DNA of 64,000 nt from Flavobacteriaceae bacterium (GTDB lineage: Bacteria > Bacteroidota > Bacteroidia > Flavobacteriales > Flavobacteriaceae), in NCBI GenBank assembly GCA_030148025.1, contig JASBUG010000006.1, positions 1 through 64,000 of the forward strand, read 5' to 3'. The notes beneath the pieces are model-generated. The model made no database searches. It saw nothing but the letters and a program-made list of their open reading frames with translations, and was not told where the DNA came from. A program made the position numbers and the translations under genes. The first letter of the stretch is position 1. Every line of letters starts with the position of its first letter. Of this stretch, positions 8,332 to 18,089 are shown one piece after another.

Positions 8332-9285
8332 CTATGATGTTACAGTTTTTATTAACTGCGTAAGCATTTCATTAGTGATTTGTTCAAGATCAAAGTTATG
8401 CTCCCATCCCCAATCCTTTCTAGCCACAGAATCATTGATCGATTTTGGCCAAGTATCAGCTATTTGCTGTCTAAAATCGGGCTTATACGTTATTTGAAAC
8501 TCAGAAATGTGTGTTTTAATAGTTTGAGCAATCTCTGTTGGTGTAAAACTTATACCTGCAAGATTATATGATGATCTTATACTTAAGTCATCACCTTTAG
8601 CCTCCATCAAATCGATAGTCGCTCTTACCGCATCATCCATAAACATCATTGGAAGCTCGGTGTCTGCATTAATGAAACATTCATAGGTTTTATTAGCTAT
8701 GGCCTGATGAAAAATATCAATAGCATAGTCTGTAGTTCCTCCTCCAGGAAGTGTTTTCCAGCTAATGATTCCTGGGTAACGCACACTTCTAACATCTACA
8801 TTATAATTTTTATGATAGTACTCACACCATCTTTCACCTACTTGTTTGGTAATTCCATATACCGTTGTAGGCTCCATTATGGTGTGTTGAGGAGTATTAG
8901 TTTTTGGTGTTGTTGGACCAAACACAGCAATGCTTGATGGCCAAAATACCTTTTTAATTATTTTTTCCTTTGCAAGATTCAATACATTAAAAAGCGATGT
9001 CATATTTAAATCCCAGGCTGCTTCAGGATATTTTTCACCAGTTGCACTTAACATCGCCGCCATTAAATATACGGTATCTATATTATGCTTTTCAACACAA
9101 TTCTTAATAGCATCAAAATCTTTGGCATCTATTAATTCAAAAGCTCCAGAATTCACTAATTCCAGATTATTCTTGTTAATATCACTGGCGATAACATTAT
9201 CTACCCCTATCTTTTGCCTTAATGTATAGGTTAACTCAGATCCTATTTGCCCTCCAGCTCCAATAATTAATACTTTTGATGTCAT
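8332..9285 (-). CDS. tdh: NAD-dependent L-threonine 3-dehydrogenase (extended SDR)
   Basis: This 317-residue protein is an extended short-chain dehydrogenase. The NAD site GAGGQIGSEL lies near residues 9-18, the catalytic YGITK at about 143-147, and the signature RYPGIISWKTLPGGGTTDYA is typical of the epimerase-type threonine dehydrogenases. It oxidises L-threonine to 2-amino-3-ketobutyrate, which feeds glycine and acetyl-CoA formation in the cytoplasm. It stands alone as a transcription unit, with the terminator at 8278-8307 behind it. A generic sugar epimerase is less likely because of the signature. The ATG at 9285 fits the Rossmann strand directly after it. Confidence 0.88.
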   Translation of the reverse strand: MTSKVLIIGAGGQIGSELTYTLRQKIGVDNVIASDINKNNLELVNSGAFELIDAKDFDAIKNCVEKHNIDTVYLMAAMLSATGEKYPEAAWDLNMTSLFNVLNLAKEKIIKKVFWPSSIAVFGPTTPKTNTPQHTIMEPTTVYGITKQVGERWCEYYHKNYNVDVRSVRYPGIISWKTLPGGGTTDYAIDIFHQAIANKTYECFINADTELPMMFMDDAVRATIDLMEAKGDDLSIRSSYNLAGISFTPTEIAQTIKTHISEFQITYKPDFRQQIADTWPKSINDSVARKDWGWEHNFDLEQITNEMLTQLIKTVTS

Positions 9286-9380
9286 TAAGAAAATATTTTT
9301 TGGTCTTCAAAAATAGGAAGATTTTAGAGTTTAGTAATAAAAATAATCCTAAACTTTATTCCTATAGATAGCTTATATAA

Positions 9381-9388
9381 TATATTTG
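9381..9388 (+). promoter_or_regulatory. -7 promoter element of the small lipoprotein gene
   Basis: TATATTTG matches the Bacteroidota TAnnTTTG element and lies 22 bp before the ATG at 9411. Confidence 0.55.
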
Positions 9389-9410
9389 TAGACATATTAG
9401 TTTTATTTTC

Positions 9411-9947
9411 ATGCAACAATTAAAAACAATCTTTTCTCATATTACTTGTTTCTTACTTTTAGGGCTTCTTTTACATTGTAAAGACTCAAGCAATATAACA
9501 GACACCATAGAGATCGATCATAAAAAAGAACAGTCACTAACTACTAATGACCTAGAGCAAATTACTTATGTGGAATACGCATTAAGTGACTTATCTATTG
9601 AAAAAACAAAAGATTGGTTAAAGTTTAAAACCTTGCAGCAAGAAATCGACAATCTAAAAAAAGGCAATCTTTTATTTTTTACAGAAGATAAAGATATTTT
9701 GACAGGTTTTATTAATGACCTTAAAAAAGAAATCCCAAAAAACCTTGATAGTAGCTCTATTAAAGTTAGATTAACAGTGCTGGAAACAGCTTTATACAAG
9801 CTTGAAGAAGCCTATAATTTAAATAATTCTTCTAAGGAGACTGTCATAAAAAATATTGAATCTGTTCTTATATCCTTCAATAATTTGGTTTTTCAGATTA
9901 ACAAAAAAACCGAGAAAGACGCCATTAATATCGTTAAACCTCAATAA
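9411..9947 (+). CDS. Small lipoprotein of unknown function
   Basis: The 178-residue product has a lipoprotein signal peptide ending in the lipobox LLLHC (Cys about residue 23), then a polar region rich in Lys, Glu and Leu that is probably helical and could form a coiled coil (SIEKTKDWLKFKTLQQEIDN). No catalytic motif or known domain is visible. It stands alone between the divergent threonine dehydrogenase and the giant T9SS protein. Base composition does not differ from its neighbours. The gene is supported by its promoter box, signal peptide and intact frame; the function is open. Confidence 0.7.
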   Translation: MQQLKTIFSHITCFLLLGLLLHCKDSSNITDTIEIDHKKEQSLTTNDLEQITYVEYALSDLSIEKTKDWLKFKTLQQEIDNLKKGNLLFFTEDKDILTGFINDLKKEIPKNLDSSSIKVRLTVLETALYKLEEAYNLNNSSKETVIKNIESVLISFNNLVFQINKKTEKDAINIVKPQ

Positions 9948-10058
9948 CTTGTAGCTAAAAAACTACCTGCGCTTTTCGATTATTTTTATATTTTTTTTTA
10001 AAAAAATGTTAATTTTTTTAAGAAATGTCATAAATTAGATCCCCAAATCGAAAAAAAT

Positions 10059-13000
10059 ATGAAAAAGACACTACTACTGCTAGTTACAGTTTTCTCATGC
10101 ACATTCATTAATGCTCAAGAGTTCTCTGGAGCTCCTTGGATGAAAGGGCTTAATGAAACTGCAAGAACCTCAACTCCTCTTAAATTTGATGATATTGTTG
10201 ATGCTTTCAACAACTATTGGAAAACTCGAGATACAGATAAAAAAGGTAGCGGTTATAAACCGTTTAAACGCTGGGAAAATTACTGGCGTAACTTTGTAAA
10301 TGAAGATGGACTGCTTCCTACATCTGCCGATCTATGGAATACTTGGTTAGAGAAAAAAGCACATGCAGAAAGTTTTGGAGCTTCAGTTGACGAGAGTAAC
10401 TGGATATCTTTAGGTCCAACAGACTTTAAAAACAGAGCAACCTCAACAGCCAATATAGGTCGTGTAAACTCTATTATTGTAGATCCAAACAATCCTAATA
10501 CTTACTACTCTGGAGCACCTGCTGGAGGTATTTGGAAATCTACTGACGCTGGATCACGATGGACACCATTAATTGATGAATTACCTCAAATAGGTGTTTC
10601 TGGTATTGCTATAGATTATAACAATTCTAATATAGTATATATAGCAACTGGTGATGATGATGCTGGAGACTCTTACAGTGTTGGTGTCTGGAAATCTACT
10701 GATGGTGGTACGACATGGAATCAAACTGGTCTGAATCCAACCAATTCACCTAACAGAATGAATGACATCTATATTCACCCAACAAACTCTAATATATTAT
10801 GGGTTGCTACTTCAAACGGTGTATTTAAAACTACAGATGCTGGTGTAAACTGGACAAATACATTATCTGGAAACATTAGAGATATTAAAATTAAACCAGG
10901 AGATACTAATACTATTTATGCTGTATCTTCATCTAGTTTTTATAAATCTACAGATGCAGGAGATAGTTTTACAGAAATTACTACTGGACTTCCTGCTAAC
11001 TCTGCAAGATTAGTAATAGATGTTACTCCTGCTAACGATGCAATAGTGTATGTGATTAGTGCTAAAACAGATGATTCTTATCAAGGTCTTTATAAGTCTA
11101 CAGATAGCGGATCTACCTTTGCAAAAACAAATAACACTGCCGATATTTTTGGTGGAAGTACTCAGTCTTGGTACGATTTAGCATTAGCTGTTTCTGATAC
11201 CGATGAGAACGAAGTATATGTTGGTGTACTTGATATTTTTAAATCTACAAACGGTGGAGATTCATTTACTCAAATAAATTCATGGTTCCAACACACACCT
11301 TCATATACTCATGCTGATATTCATTTACTTCGCTTTTACAATGGCGAATTATATGCAGGAACAGACGGTGGGTTCTTTAAAAGTAATGATGGTGGAACCA
11401 CTTTTACAGATCTTACAGAAGGCATGGAAATTAGTCAGTTTTATAGAATTTCAGTATCAAAGCAAACCTCTGGAAAAATTGTAGGTGGTTTACAAGATAA
11501 TGGTGGATTCGGTTATGCTGGCGGCACATGGAATAATTATCATGGAGGTGACGGTATGGAAGGTGTAGTAGACCCTAATGACGATAACTTCTATTATGGC
11601 TTCATGCAAAGAGGACAAAACCTATTTGTTTCTTCAGATTCTGGACAAAGTGGTAATCAAAGCTTTTCAGGCCCTGCACAAGGAAACTGGATCACTCCAT
11701 TAGCACTAAATAGTAATAGTGAAGTTTTTGCTGGATATGATAGATTATACCAATTTGAAGGAGGTACATGGACTGCTATTTCTCCTTCTTTTGGAACCAA
11801 CATTGACGTTTTAGAAATAGATAACGGGAATCCAGATAATATTTATGTTGCTATAAACAATACTTTAAGAAAAAGTACAGATAAGGGTGTTAGTTTTACT
11901 CAAACACAATCTTTCCCTACAAGTATTTCCTCTATTGAAGTAAATAATAATGATAGTAGCATTGTTTATGTAACCACATTTGGTTCGAACGGAAAAGTAT
12001 TTAAGTCTACAGATGGAGGAAACACCTTTACAGATATGACAGGTTCTTTACCTAATTTAACAAAAAACATTATCAAGCATCAAGCTGAAAACCCTTCTAA
12101 TCCGTTATACTTAGGAACAAGTATTGGGGTTTACAGGTATGATGATAATATAGGTGATTGGCAACCATTCGAGGTTAATTTACCAAACACGTCGGTAAGA
12201 GACCTTGCTATCAATTTAGTTGATAATAATATTACTGCTGCAACATATGGTCGTGGTGTTTGGAGAACAGATTTACCGCCACAGCAGTTAGCAGATGATG
12301 ATGTTAAATTAGTATCGGTTATCGCTCCTAACAATAGTGACATCGCTTGTGGAGATGTAACACCACAAATAACAGTAAAAAATAACGGTAATAATGTCAT
12401 TAACAGTATAGACATTAACTATACCTTAGATGATGGAACTCCAAGCAGTTTTACTTGGAATGGTCCATTAGCCTCTGAAGCATCTACAACTATAGATCTT
12501 CCAGTATTATCAGGGTTATCAATTGGAGCTCATAGTATTGAAATAACAACCAATATTACAAATGATGCTTTTGCAAATAATAATAATGCAAGTATTAATT
12601 TTTACAGAAATGGTATTGGTGTTTCTGAACAAATAAACACTTTTGAATCTGAAGACGATGCATTAATAACATTTAATGCTGCTGGAGGAACTCCTATGTG
12701 GGAAAGAGGTGTGCCAACCGGCGCAAACCTAAACACTGCAGCTTCAGGTACTCAAGTATATGCCACTAATCTAGATGGTAATCATGCCGATAAAACCAAA
12801 GCGTTCTTAGTATCACCATGCTATGATCTTAGCGGTATTATTTCTCCAGTTCTAAAGTTTAAAATGGCCTTTGCCATAGAACCAGACTGGGATTTAGCCT
12901 ATGTTGAATATTCTACAAATCAAGGTGATTCTTGGTCACTTTTAGGCAGCTCATCTGACCCTAACTGGTATAACAGCTCAAGAATAGCTGGCGACGGCGT

Positions 13001-14330
13001 TGCTAATAACTGTTATAACTGTGTTGGTGGTCAATGGACAGGAACCAATACAACAATGACAGAATATAGCTATGATCTTGCTGCTTTTGCTTCAGAGTCT
13101 AGTATGATCTTTAGAATTGTATTCCATTCTGATGACAATACTAATGATGAAGGTGTTATTATTGATGATTTCTATGTAGATGGCGTAACTCCTGATGCAG
13201 ATGGTGATGGTGTTGGTGACAATATTGATAATTGTGTTAATACGCCAAATCCTGATCAAGCAGATAACGATAACGATGGCATCGGTGATGTTTGTGATGA
13301 TGACGATGACAATGATGGTATATTAGACACAGTAGATAACTGTCAATTCACAGCTAACCCAGATCAGGCAGACGACAATGGAGATGGTATTGGTAACGTG
13401 TGCGATACTGATAATGACACTATTCTGAACGATGACGATAACTGTCCTGATATTGCTAATACTGATCAAGCCGATTTTGACAACGATGGTATAGGTGATG
13501 TTTGTGATGACGATATAGATAATGATGGTGTACCAAATGCAAACGACAACTGTAATGACACACCTGCTGGTGATGTTGTTGATGCAAACGGATGTACTAC
13601 CTTTACATTGCCATCAAACAATTTCAGATTAGAAATAACAAGTGAAACTTGTAGAACTAGCAATAATGGTTCCATTGAAATTACTGCTGTAGAGAATTTA
13701 AATTATACAGCTCAGTTAACTGGAACAGGTGTAGATACTACAAGTCCTGTATTTACAAGTTCAACAACGTTTAACAATCTAAATGCTGGAGACTATACAG
13801 TTTGTATCACTATAGATACGCAACCAGACTACGAACAATGTTTTAATGTTACTATAACCGAGCCTGAAGATCTTGCTGTAGCCTCTAGGGTAAGTAGTGT
13901 AGCTAATACTATTTCATTAGACCTAAGTGGTGGAAATGTTTATTTCATAGAACTTAATGGTAATACAATTTCTACAACTGAAACTGAAGTAGAACTTGAC
14001 CTTGCAAATGGTGTAAACACATTAAAAGTATTTACAGACAAAGATTGTCAAGGCACTTACCATGAAACAATTAATAATTCAGGTACAATTAAAATTCATC
14101 CAAATCCAATAAATAATGACAACAGACTTACGGTTAACATGTCTAACTCGTCATTAGAAATGGTTCACATAAAGTTATATTCAATTGTTGGAAAAGTTAT
14201 TTTATCTAAAGACTACTCATTACAAAATGGAAGAATAACTATCGATATTCCGAGTATTTCTAAAGGTGTTTACATCTTAGATATTAACGATGGAGCAAAA
14301 ACAACAAACTTTAAAGTGATTAAAAAATAA
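10059..14330 (+). CDS. Giant T9SS-secreted BNR/sortilin-like repeat protein
   Basis: The 1423-residue exported protein starts with a signal peptide (MKKTLLLLVTVFSCTFINAQ). About residues 110-740 hold VPS10/sortilin-type beta-propeller repeats with many Asp-box motifs (KSTDAGSRWT, KSTDGGTTW, KTTDAGVNWT). A CARDB-like Ig segment follows (about 765-850), then a jelly-roll/MAM-like segment (about 870-1045), then calcium-binding thrombospondin type 3 repeats rich in DxDxDG (about 1047-1180). The end is a T9SS type A sorting domain (IHPNPINNDN ... GVYILDI ... FKVIKK). It is thus predicted to be at the cell surface or released. The Asp boxes resemble sialidase and xyloglucanase folds, but no sialidase catalytic set is evident. 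A lipoprotein gene follows after 6 bp. Confidence 0.88.
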   Translation: MKKTLLLLVTVFSCTFINAQEFSGAPWMKGLNETARTSTPLKFDDIVDAFNNYWKTRDTDKKGSGYKPFKRWENYWRNFVNEDGLLPTSADLWNTWLEKKAHAESFGASVDESNWISLGPTDFKNRATSTANIGRVNSIIVDPNNPNTYYSGAPAGGIWKSTDAGSRWTPLIDELPQIGVSGIAIDYNNSNIVYIATGDDDAGDSYSVGVWKSTDGGTTWNQTGLNPTNSPNRMNDIYIHPTNSNILWVATSNGVFKTTDAGVNWTNTLSGNIRDIKIKPGDTNTIYAVSSSSFYKSTDAGDSFTEITTGLPANSARLVIDVTPANDAIVYVISAKTDDSYQGLYKSTDSGSTFAKTNNTADIFGGSTQSWYDLALAVSDTDENEVYVGVLDIFKSTNGGDSFTQINSWFQHTPSYTHADIHLLRFYNGELYAGTDGGFFKSNDGGTTFTDLTEGMEISQFYRISVSKQTSGKIVGGLQDNGGFGYAGGTWNNYHGGDGMEGVVDPNDDNFYYGFMQRGQNLFVSSDSGQSGNQSFSGPAQGNWITPLALNSNSEVFAGYDRLYQFEGGTWTAISPSFGTNIDVLEIDNGNPDNIYVAINNTLRKSTDKGVSFTQTQSFPTSISSIEVNNNDSSIVYVTTFGSNGKVFKSTDGGNTFTDMTGSLPNLTKNIIKHQAENPSNPLYLGTSIGVYRYDDNIGDWQPFEVNLPNTSVRDLAINLVDNNITAATYGRGVWRTDLPPQQLADDDVKLVSVIAPNNSDIACGDVTPQITVKNNGNNVINSIDINYTLDDGTPSSFTWNGPLASEASTTIDLPVLSGLSIGAHSIEITTNITNDAFANNNNASINFYRNGIGVSEQINTFESEDDALITFNAAGGTPMWERGVPTGANLNTAASGTQVYATNLDGNHADKTKAFLVSPCYDLSGIISPVLKFKMAFAIEPDWDLAYVEYSTNQGDSWSLLGSSSDPNWYNSSRIAGDGVANNCYNCVGGQWTGTNTTMTEYSYDLAAFASESSMIFRIVFHSDDNTNDEGVIIDDFYVDGVTPDADGDGVGDNIDNCVNTPNPDQADNDNDGIGDVCDDDDDNDGILDTVDNCQFTANPDQADDNGDGIGNVCDTDNDTILNDDDNCPDIANTDQADFDNDGIGDVCDDDIDNDGVPNANDNCNDTPAGDVVDANGCTTFTLPSNNFRLEITSETCRTSNNGSIEITAVENLNYTAQLTGTGVDTTSPVFTSSTTFNNLNAGDYTVCITIDTQPDYEQCFNVTITEPEDLAVASRVSSVANTISLDLSGGNVYFIELNGNTISTTETEVELDLANGVNTLKVFTDKDCQGTYHETINNSGTIKIHPNPINNDNRLTVNMSNSSLEMVHIKLYSIVGKVILSKDYSLQNGRITIDIPSISKGVYILDINDGAKTTNFKVIKK

Positions 14331-14336
14331 AAGAAA

Positions 14337-15035
14337 ATGAAAAAATTAAGTTTAATATTCGTACTAGCTTTATTGTTTAACTGTAGCAGTGGTAGTGATG
14401 ATGGTCCTACAGACCCTCCTACTCCACAGCCACCCAGTGCTGCTACCTTAACATTTCCTGAAAATAATCAGGAATGTAACCAAGGTACTTCAATTAACTC
14501 AACACAAAGTTCTGTAACATTTACATGGCAAGCTGCTACAAATGCTACCTCTTACGATGTTGTATTGAAAAACCTTGATAGCGATGTTACAGTTACATTA
14601 GGTGCAGATACAAATCAAAAAGAAATTATATTAGATAAGGCAACACCTTATTCTTGGTATGTTGTATCTAAAGCAACTGGAACAACAGAAACAGCTACTA
14701 GCGATACGTGGAAGTTTTATAATGCAGGTGATGGTATTACATCATATGCACCATTCCCAGCTACATTGGTTGCTCCTACAATGGGAGCAAATTTAACTGG
14801 AGTAACATCGGTTACTTTAGAATGGACAGGAAGTGATGTTGACGATGACATTGCTCACTATGATGTATATTTCGACACCGTATCACCTCCAACAGCTCAA
14901 ATAAGCGATGACCAAACAGCCACTACCGCAAATGCAACAGTAGCTGCAGGTAATGTTTATTACTGGCGTGTTATTACAACAGATGCTGAAGGAAATAATT
15001 CACAATCTGAAATATTTGAATTTAGAGTAGATTAA
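14337..15035 (+). CDS. Lipoprotein with fibronectin III-like repeats
   Basis: The 232-residue product has the lipobox LLFNC (Cys about residue 16), a Pro/Ser/Asp linker, and two Ig/fibronectin III-like modules at about residues 38-127 and 138-232. Each has the pattern T-W-x-A ... YDV ... YSWYV or YYWRV. It starts 6 bp after the giant T9SS protein, so the two are cotranscribed, and it could tether or present that protein at the surface. A hairpin terminator follows at 15053-15088. No enzyme motif is visible; the pairing role is inference. Confidence 0.75.
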   Translation: MKKLSLIFVLALLFNCSSGSDDGPTDPPTPQPPSAATLTFPENNQECNQGTSINSTQSSVTFTWQAATNATSYDVVLKNLDSDVTVTLGADTNQKEIILDKATPYSWYVVSKATGTTETATSDTWKFYNAGDGITSYAPFPATLVAPTMGANLTGVTSVTLEWTGSDVDDDIAHYDVYFDTVSPPTAQISDDQTATTANATVAAGNVYYWRVITTDAEGNNSQSEIFEFRVD

Positions 15036-15052
15036 CACATAAACAACTCATT

Positions 15053-15088
15053 AAAAAGCGATTAGAATAAATATTTTAATCGCTTTTT
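15053..15088 (+). terminator. Intrinsic terminator after the BNR/lipoprotein operon
   Basis: Arms AAAAAGCGATTA (15053-15064) and TAATCGCTTTTT (15077-15088) pair perfectly and run into a T-tract, 18 bp after the lipoprotein stop. Confidence 0.85.
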
Positions 15089-15194
15089 TTGTTTTTTATG
15101 ATAATTTTATGTTAAGATGTAACAAAATCAGTTTTGAGGCTTCTAAATAATAAGTAAATTGTACAATCGAAAATAAAAAACACTTCAACAAAAA

Positions 15195-17261
15195 ATGAAA
15201 CTCAATGTAAAAAGAGTGTCATTATTAAGTGCTGCTGCCCTAATAGGGCTTGTTGCATGTAAAGACGACACTAAAAAAGAAACTGCAGAAGCGGAAAAGA
15301 TTCCAGGAATTGTGCTGGAAAACATGGATACTAATGTGAGTCCAAAGGATGATTTCTACAACTATGTTAACGGAAATTGGGTAAGAACCAATACTATTCC
15401 TGATGAAGAATCTCGTTGGGGAGGGTTTGGAGTACTACGTAAATCAACAAGAAACGATGTTCTTGAAATAATCAAAACATCTAAAGAACTTGGTACATAC
15501 GAAGAAGGTTCGGATCAAAAGAAAGCACTATTAGTTTTTGAATCTGAATTAGATACTATTGCTCGAAACGAAGCGGGCATAAAGCCACTTCAACCATTAC
15601 TTGATGCAATTAACAGTATTCAAAGTATAAAAGATATGCAAACGGTTTATGCCAAAACTGTAGGTGTAGGCGCTCCATTTGCAAGTTTAGCTGTATTTCC
15701 AGACCTAAACGATAGTAGTATGAATGCTGCTTATATTAGCTCAGGAGGTCTTGGATTACCAGACAGGGACTTCTATTTAGATCAGGATGACAAGTCTAAA
15801 GAAATTAGAGGTCAGTACACCGATCATATTGCAAGAATGCTTCAATACATTGATTATAGTGAAGCTGATGCACGAAAAGCAGCTGAAATGATCCTAGCTT
15901 TAGAAACCAAACTAGCCGAACCTAGGTTAGATAAAGTTCAAAGTAGAGATGTGCGTAACTTTAATAACCCTCGTTCTATTGATGACCTAACCAAAATGAC
16001 ACCTTCTATTGACTGGAATAAATTTATTGCAGATTATGGAGTAACTAAAAAGTTAGATACAATCATGGTGCTACAACCAAAATATATGGTTGCGCTTCAA
16101 GACATTTTAACATCTACAAGTATTGACGATATAAAAACCATGATGCACTGGAGTACTGTAAGAGGTGCTGCAGGTTGGTTAACCACTGAAATGGAAAAGG
16201 CCAATTGGGAATTTTACAGTAAAACATTAAACGGTTCGAAAGCAATGCGAACTGCTGAAGAGCGTGCTTTAGGTACGGTAAATGGAACTGTTGGAGAAGC
16301 CATTGGAAAATTATACGTTGAAGCAAAGTTCCCTCCAGAAGCTAAAGCTAAAGCTGAAAAAATGATTGCTAATGTTATTAAAGCTTTTCAGAATAGAATT
16401 AAAAATCTTGATTGGATGACTGAAGACACTAAAGCAAAGGCTATTGAAAAGCTTGATAAGTTTACTGTAAAGATTGCTTACCCAGATGAGTGGGAAGACT
16501 ATTCAGAATTAATGGTTAAGGATGGAAACAATTATGCTGAAAACATACTAGCTATCAGTGATTGGAATTTAAAGAATAGTATTTCAGAAATAGGAGAACC
16601 TGTAGATAAAAAAGAATGGGGAATGGCACCTCAAACTGTTAACGCATATTTTAATCCTTTAAATAACGAAATTGTATTTCCAGCAGCTATTTTACAACCA
16701 CCTTTTTATAATTATACTGCAGATGAAGCTGTAAACTATGGTGGTATAGGTGCAGTTATCGGTCATGAAATTTCTCATGCCTTTGATGATTCTGGCGCTC
16801 GCTTTGACGGAGACGGAAACGTAAACAACTGGTGGACTCCTGAAGACTTAGAGGAATTTACAAAAAGAGGAAATCAATTAGCTGAACAGTATGATGCTAT
16901 AGAGGTTTTAGACAGTGTTTATGTAAATGGAAAATTTACCTTAGGTGAAAATATTGGAGACCTTGGAGGAGTTTTAGGTGCATATGATGGTCTTCAACTT
17001 TTCTTTGAAGAAAATGGACGTCCAGAAGATATTGACGGCTTTACTGCTGAACAACGTTTCTTTATGTCTTGGGCTACTGTTTGGAGAACTCTAACAAGAG
17101 AAGATGCTTTAAGAACACAAGTAAAGACAGATCCTCATACTCCAGGAATGTATAGAGCAACACAACCTTTAAAAAACATCGATGCTTTCTACGAAGCTTT
17201 TGGTATTAAAGAGGGTGATAAAATGTGGTTAGCTCCAGAAAAGCGTGTTAGAATTTGGTAA
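15195..17261 (+). CDS. pepO: M13 family metalloendopeptidase (neprilysin/PepO type), lipoprotein
   Basis: This 688-residue lipoprotein (lipobox LIGLVAC, Cys about 22) is a complete M13 peptidase. The N-terminal M13_N region opens with MDTNVSPKDDFYNYVNGNW. The zinc site is VIGHEISHAFDDSG (about residues 522-535), the third ligand and proton-relay Asp lie in GENIGDLGG, and the end RVRIW matches the canonical C-terminal xW of the family. It cleaves peptides in the periplasm or at the surface. It is monocistronic, with a bidirectional terminator at 17280-17308. The family call is firm; the symbol is by analogy. Confidence 0.93.
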   Translation: MKLNVKRVSLLSAAALIGLVACKDDTKKETAEAEKIPGIVLENMDTNVSPKDDFYNYVNGNWVRTNTIPDEESRWGGFGVLRKSTRNDVLEIIKTSKELGTYEEGSDQKKALLVFESELDTIARNEAGIKPLQPLLDAINSIQSIKDMQTVYAKTVGVGAPFASLAVFPDLNDSSMNAAYISSGGLGLPDRDFYLDQDDKSKEIRGQYTDHIARMLQYIDYSEADARKAAEMILALETKLAEPRLDKVQSRDVRNFNNPRSIDDLTKMTPSIDWNKFIADYGVTKKLDTIMVLQPKYMVALQDILTSTSIDDIKTMMHWSTVRGAAGWLTTEMEKANWEFYSKTLNGSKAMRTAEERALGTVNGTVGEAIGKLYVEAKFPPEAKAKAEKMIANVIKAFQNRIKNLDWMTEDTKAKAIEKLDKFTVKIAYPDEWEDYSELMVKDGNNYAENILAISDWNLKNSISEIGEPVDKKEWGMAPQTVNAYFNPLNNEIVFPAAILQPPFYNYTADEAVNYGGIGAVIGHEISHAFDDSGARFDGDGNVNNWWTPEDLEEFTKRGNQLAEQYDAIEVLDSVYVNGKFTLGENIGDLGGVLGAYDGLQLFFEENGRPEDIDGFTAEQRFFMSWATVWRTLTREDALRTQVKTDPHTPGMYRATQPLKNIDAFYEAFGIKEGDKMWLAPEKRVRIW

Positions 17262-17279
17262 TACCATATTTGAAATAAT

Positions 17280-17308
17280 AAAAAAAGCGGCTGTAAGCCG
17301 CTTTTTTT
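17280..17308. terminator. Bidirectional intrinsic terminator
   Basis: A perfect hairpin with arms 17280-17292 and 17296-17308 (core AGCGGCT/AGCCGCT) and flanking A/T runs separates the convergent M13 peptidase and TPR genes. Confidence 0.9.
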
Positions 17309-17326
17309 ATTTCTATTATTTTTTAC

Positions 17327-18025
17327 TTAATCTTTCTTTGGAGGATTCTTCCTAGCTTCTAAAGCTTGTTTGCTTAATTGCGCCATGTTAAAATGAGGTG
17401 CAAGTTTTAAGGCTTCATCCATATAACCAATAGCAGAGTCTATATTTGCTTCATTGTTTTCTTTAAAGGTCAATAACCCTTTTAAATATAAAAATGCAGC
17501 TTTTACAGATACTTGATAGGGTTGTTGAGTTTCATAAAAAGTACGCTGTAATTCGTCTTTAGAATTGGCAATTCCATATGAAATATTTACCGTTGCTCCA
17601 GCAAAATCATTTAATTGAATTTTCATGTCTGCCAACTCATAAGCTACTAAAACATTAGGATTACGCTTAAATAATTCTTCAAAATGCTCTATCGATCTTT
17701 TAGGTTGATTTATGGCTTGCAGACAAACTGCTTTAACCTCTACAGCCATATCTGAATCGTCTGCATTTTTCTCAATACCAATGGTATTTAATGCTTGAAT
17801 ATGATTACCACCATTCATATACAAAACAGCTAAAGTGTCTATTCTTGCTTGATTTGGTTCCAGAACATTTAAATGCGTTAATGCATTAATAACCCCTTGT
17901 ACATCTCCTTGTTTTTGCATTTGTTTATAATAAGCTTCATAGTGCTTAAGCAAATTGGCATTGCTTTGAGCTTCTCCCTGAAATGCCACTATCAACATTA
18001 AAATTGCCGTAATTTTTTTCATCAT
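17327..18025 (-). CDS. Exported tetratricopeptide-repeat protein
   Basis: The 232-residue product has a signal peptide (MMKKITAILMLIVAFQGEAQS) and helical TPR pairs over the rest. The last repeat (AIGYMDEALKLAPHFNMAQL) is the clearest. Either of two adjacent ATGs (18025, 18022) could be the start. It follows the M28 peptidase gene after a 64-bp gap on the same strand and may share its transcript. No enzymatic motif is present. It probably acts as a periplasmic protein-interaction scaffold; its partner is unknown. Confidence 0.75.
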   Translation of the reverse strand: MMKKITAILMLIVAFQGEAQSNANLLKHYEAYYKQMQKQGDVQGVINALTHLNVLEPNQARIDTLAVLYMNGGNHIQALNTIGIEKNADDSDMAVEVKAVCLQAINQPKRSIEHFEELFKRNPNVLVAYELADMKIQLNDFAGATVNISYGIANSKDELQRTFYETQQPYQVSVKAAFLYLKGLLTFKENNEANIDSAIGYMDEALKLAPHFNMAQLSKQALEARKNPPKKD

Positions 18026-18089
18026 TTTGTATTTAAGATTTCAAAACTAAACATTTAACTGAAACAATAGTTATACCAGAAACTAAATT

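Noticed and set aside
8225..8497. Plus-strand ORF of 90 codons near the tdh 3' end
   Set aside because: It runs through the terminator hairpin and then antisense to tdh; its product has low-complexity Leu/Phe runs and no family pattern.
12131..12415. Minus-strand ORF inside the giant T9SS protein
   Set aside because: Covered by the continuous plus-strand frame that codes Asp-box and CARDB-like modules.
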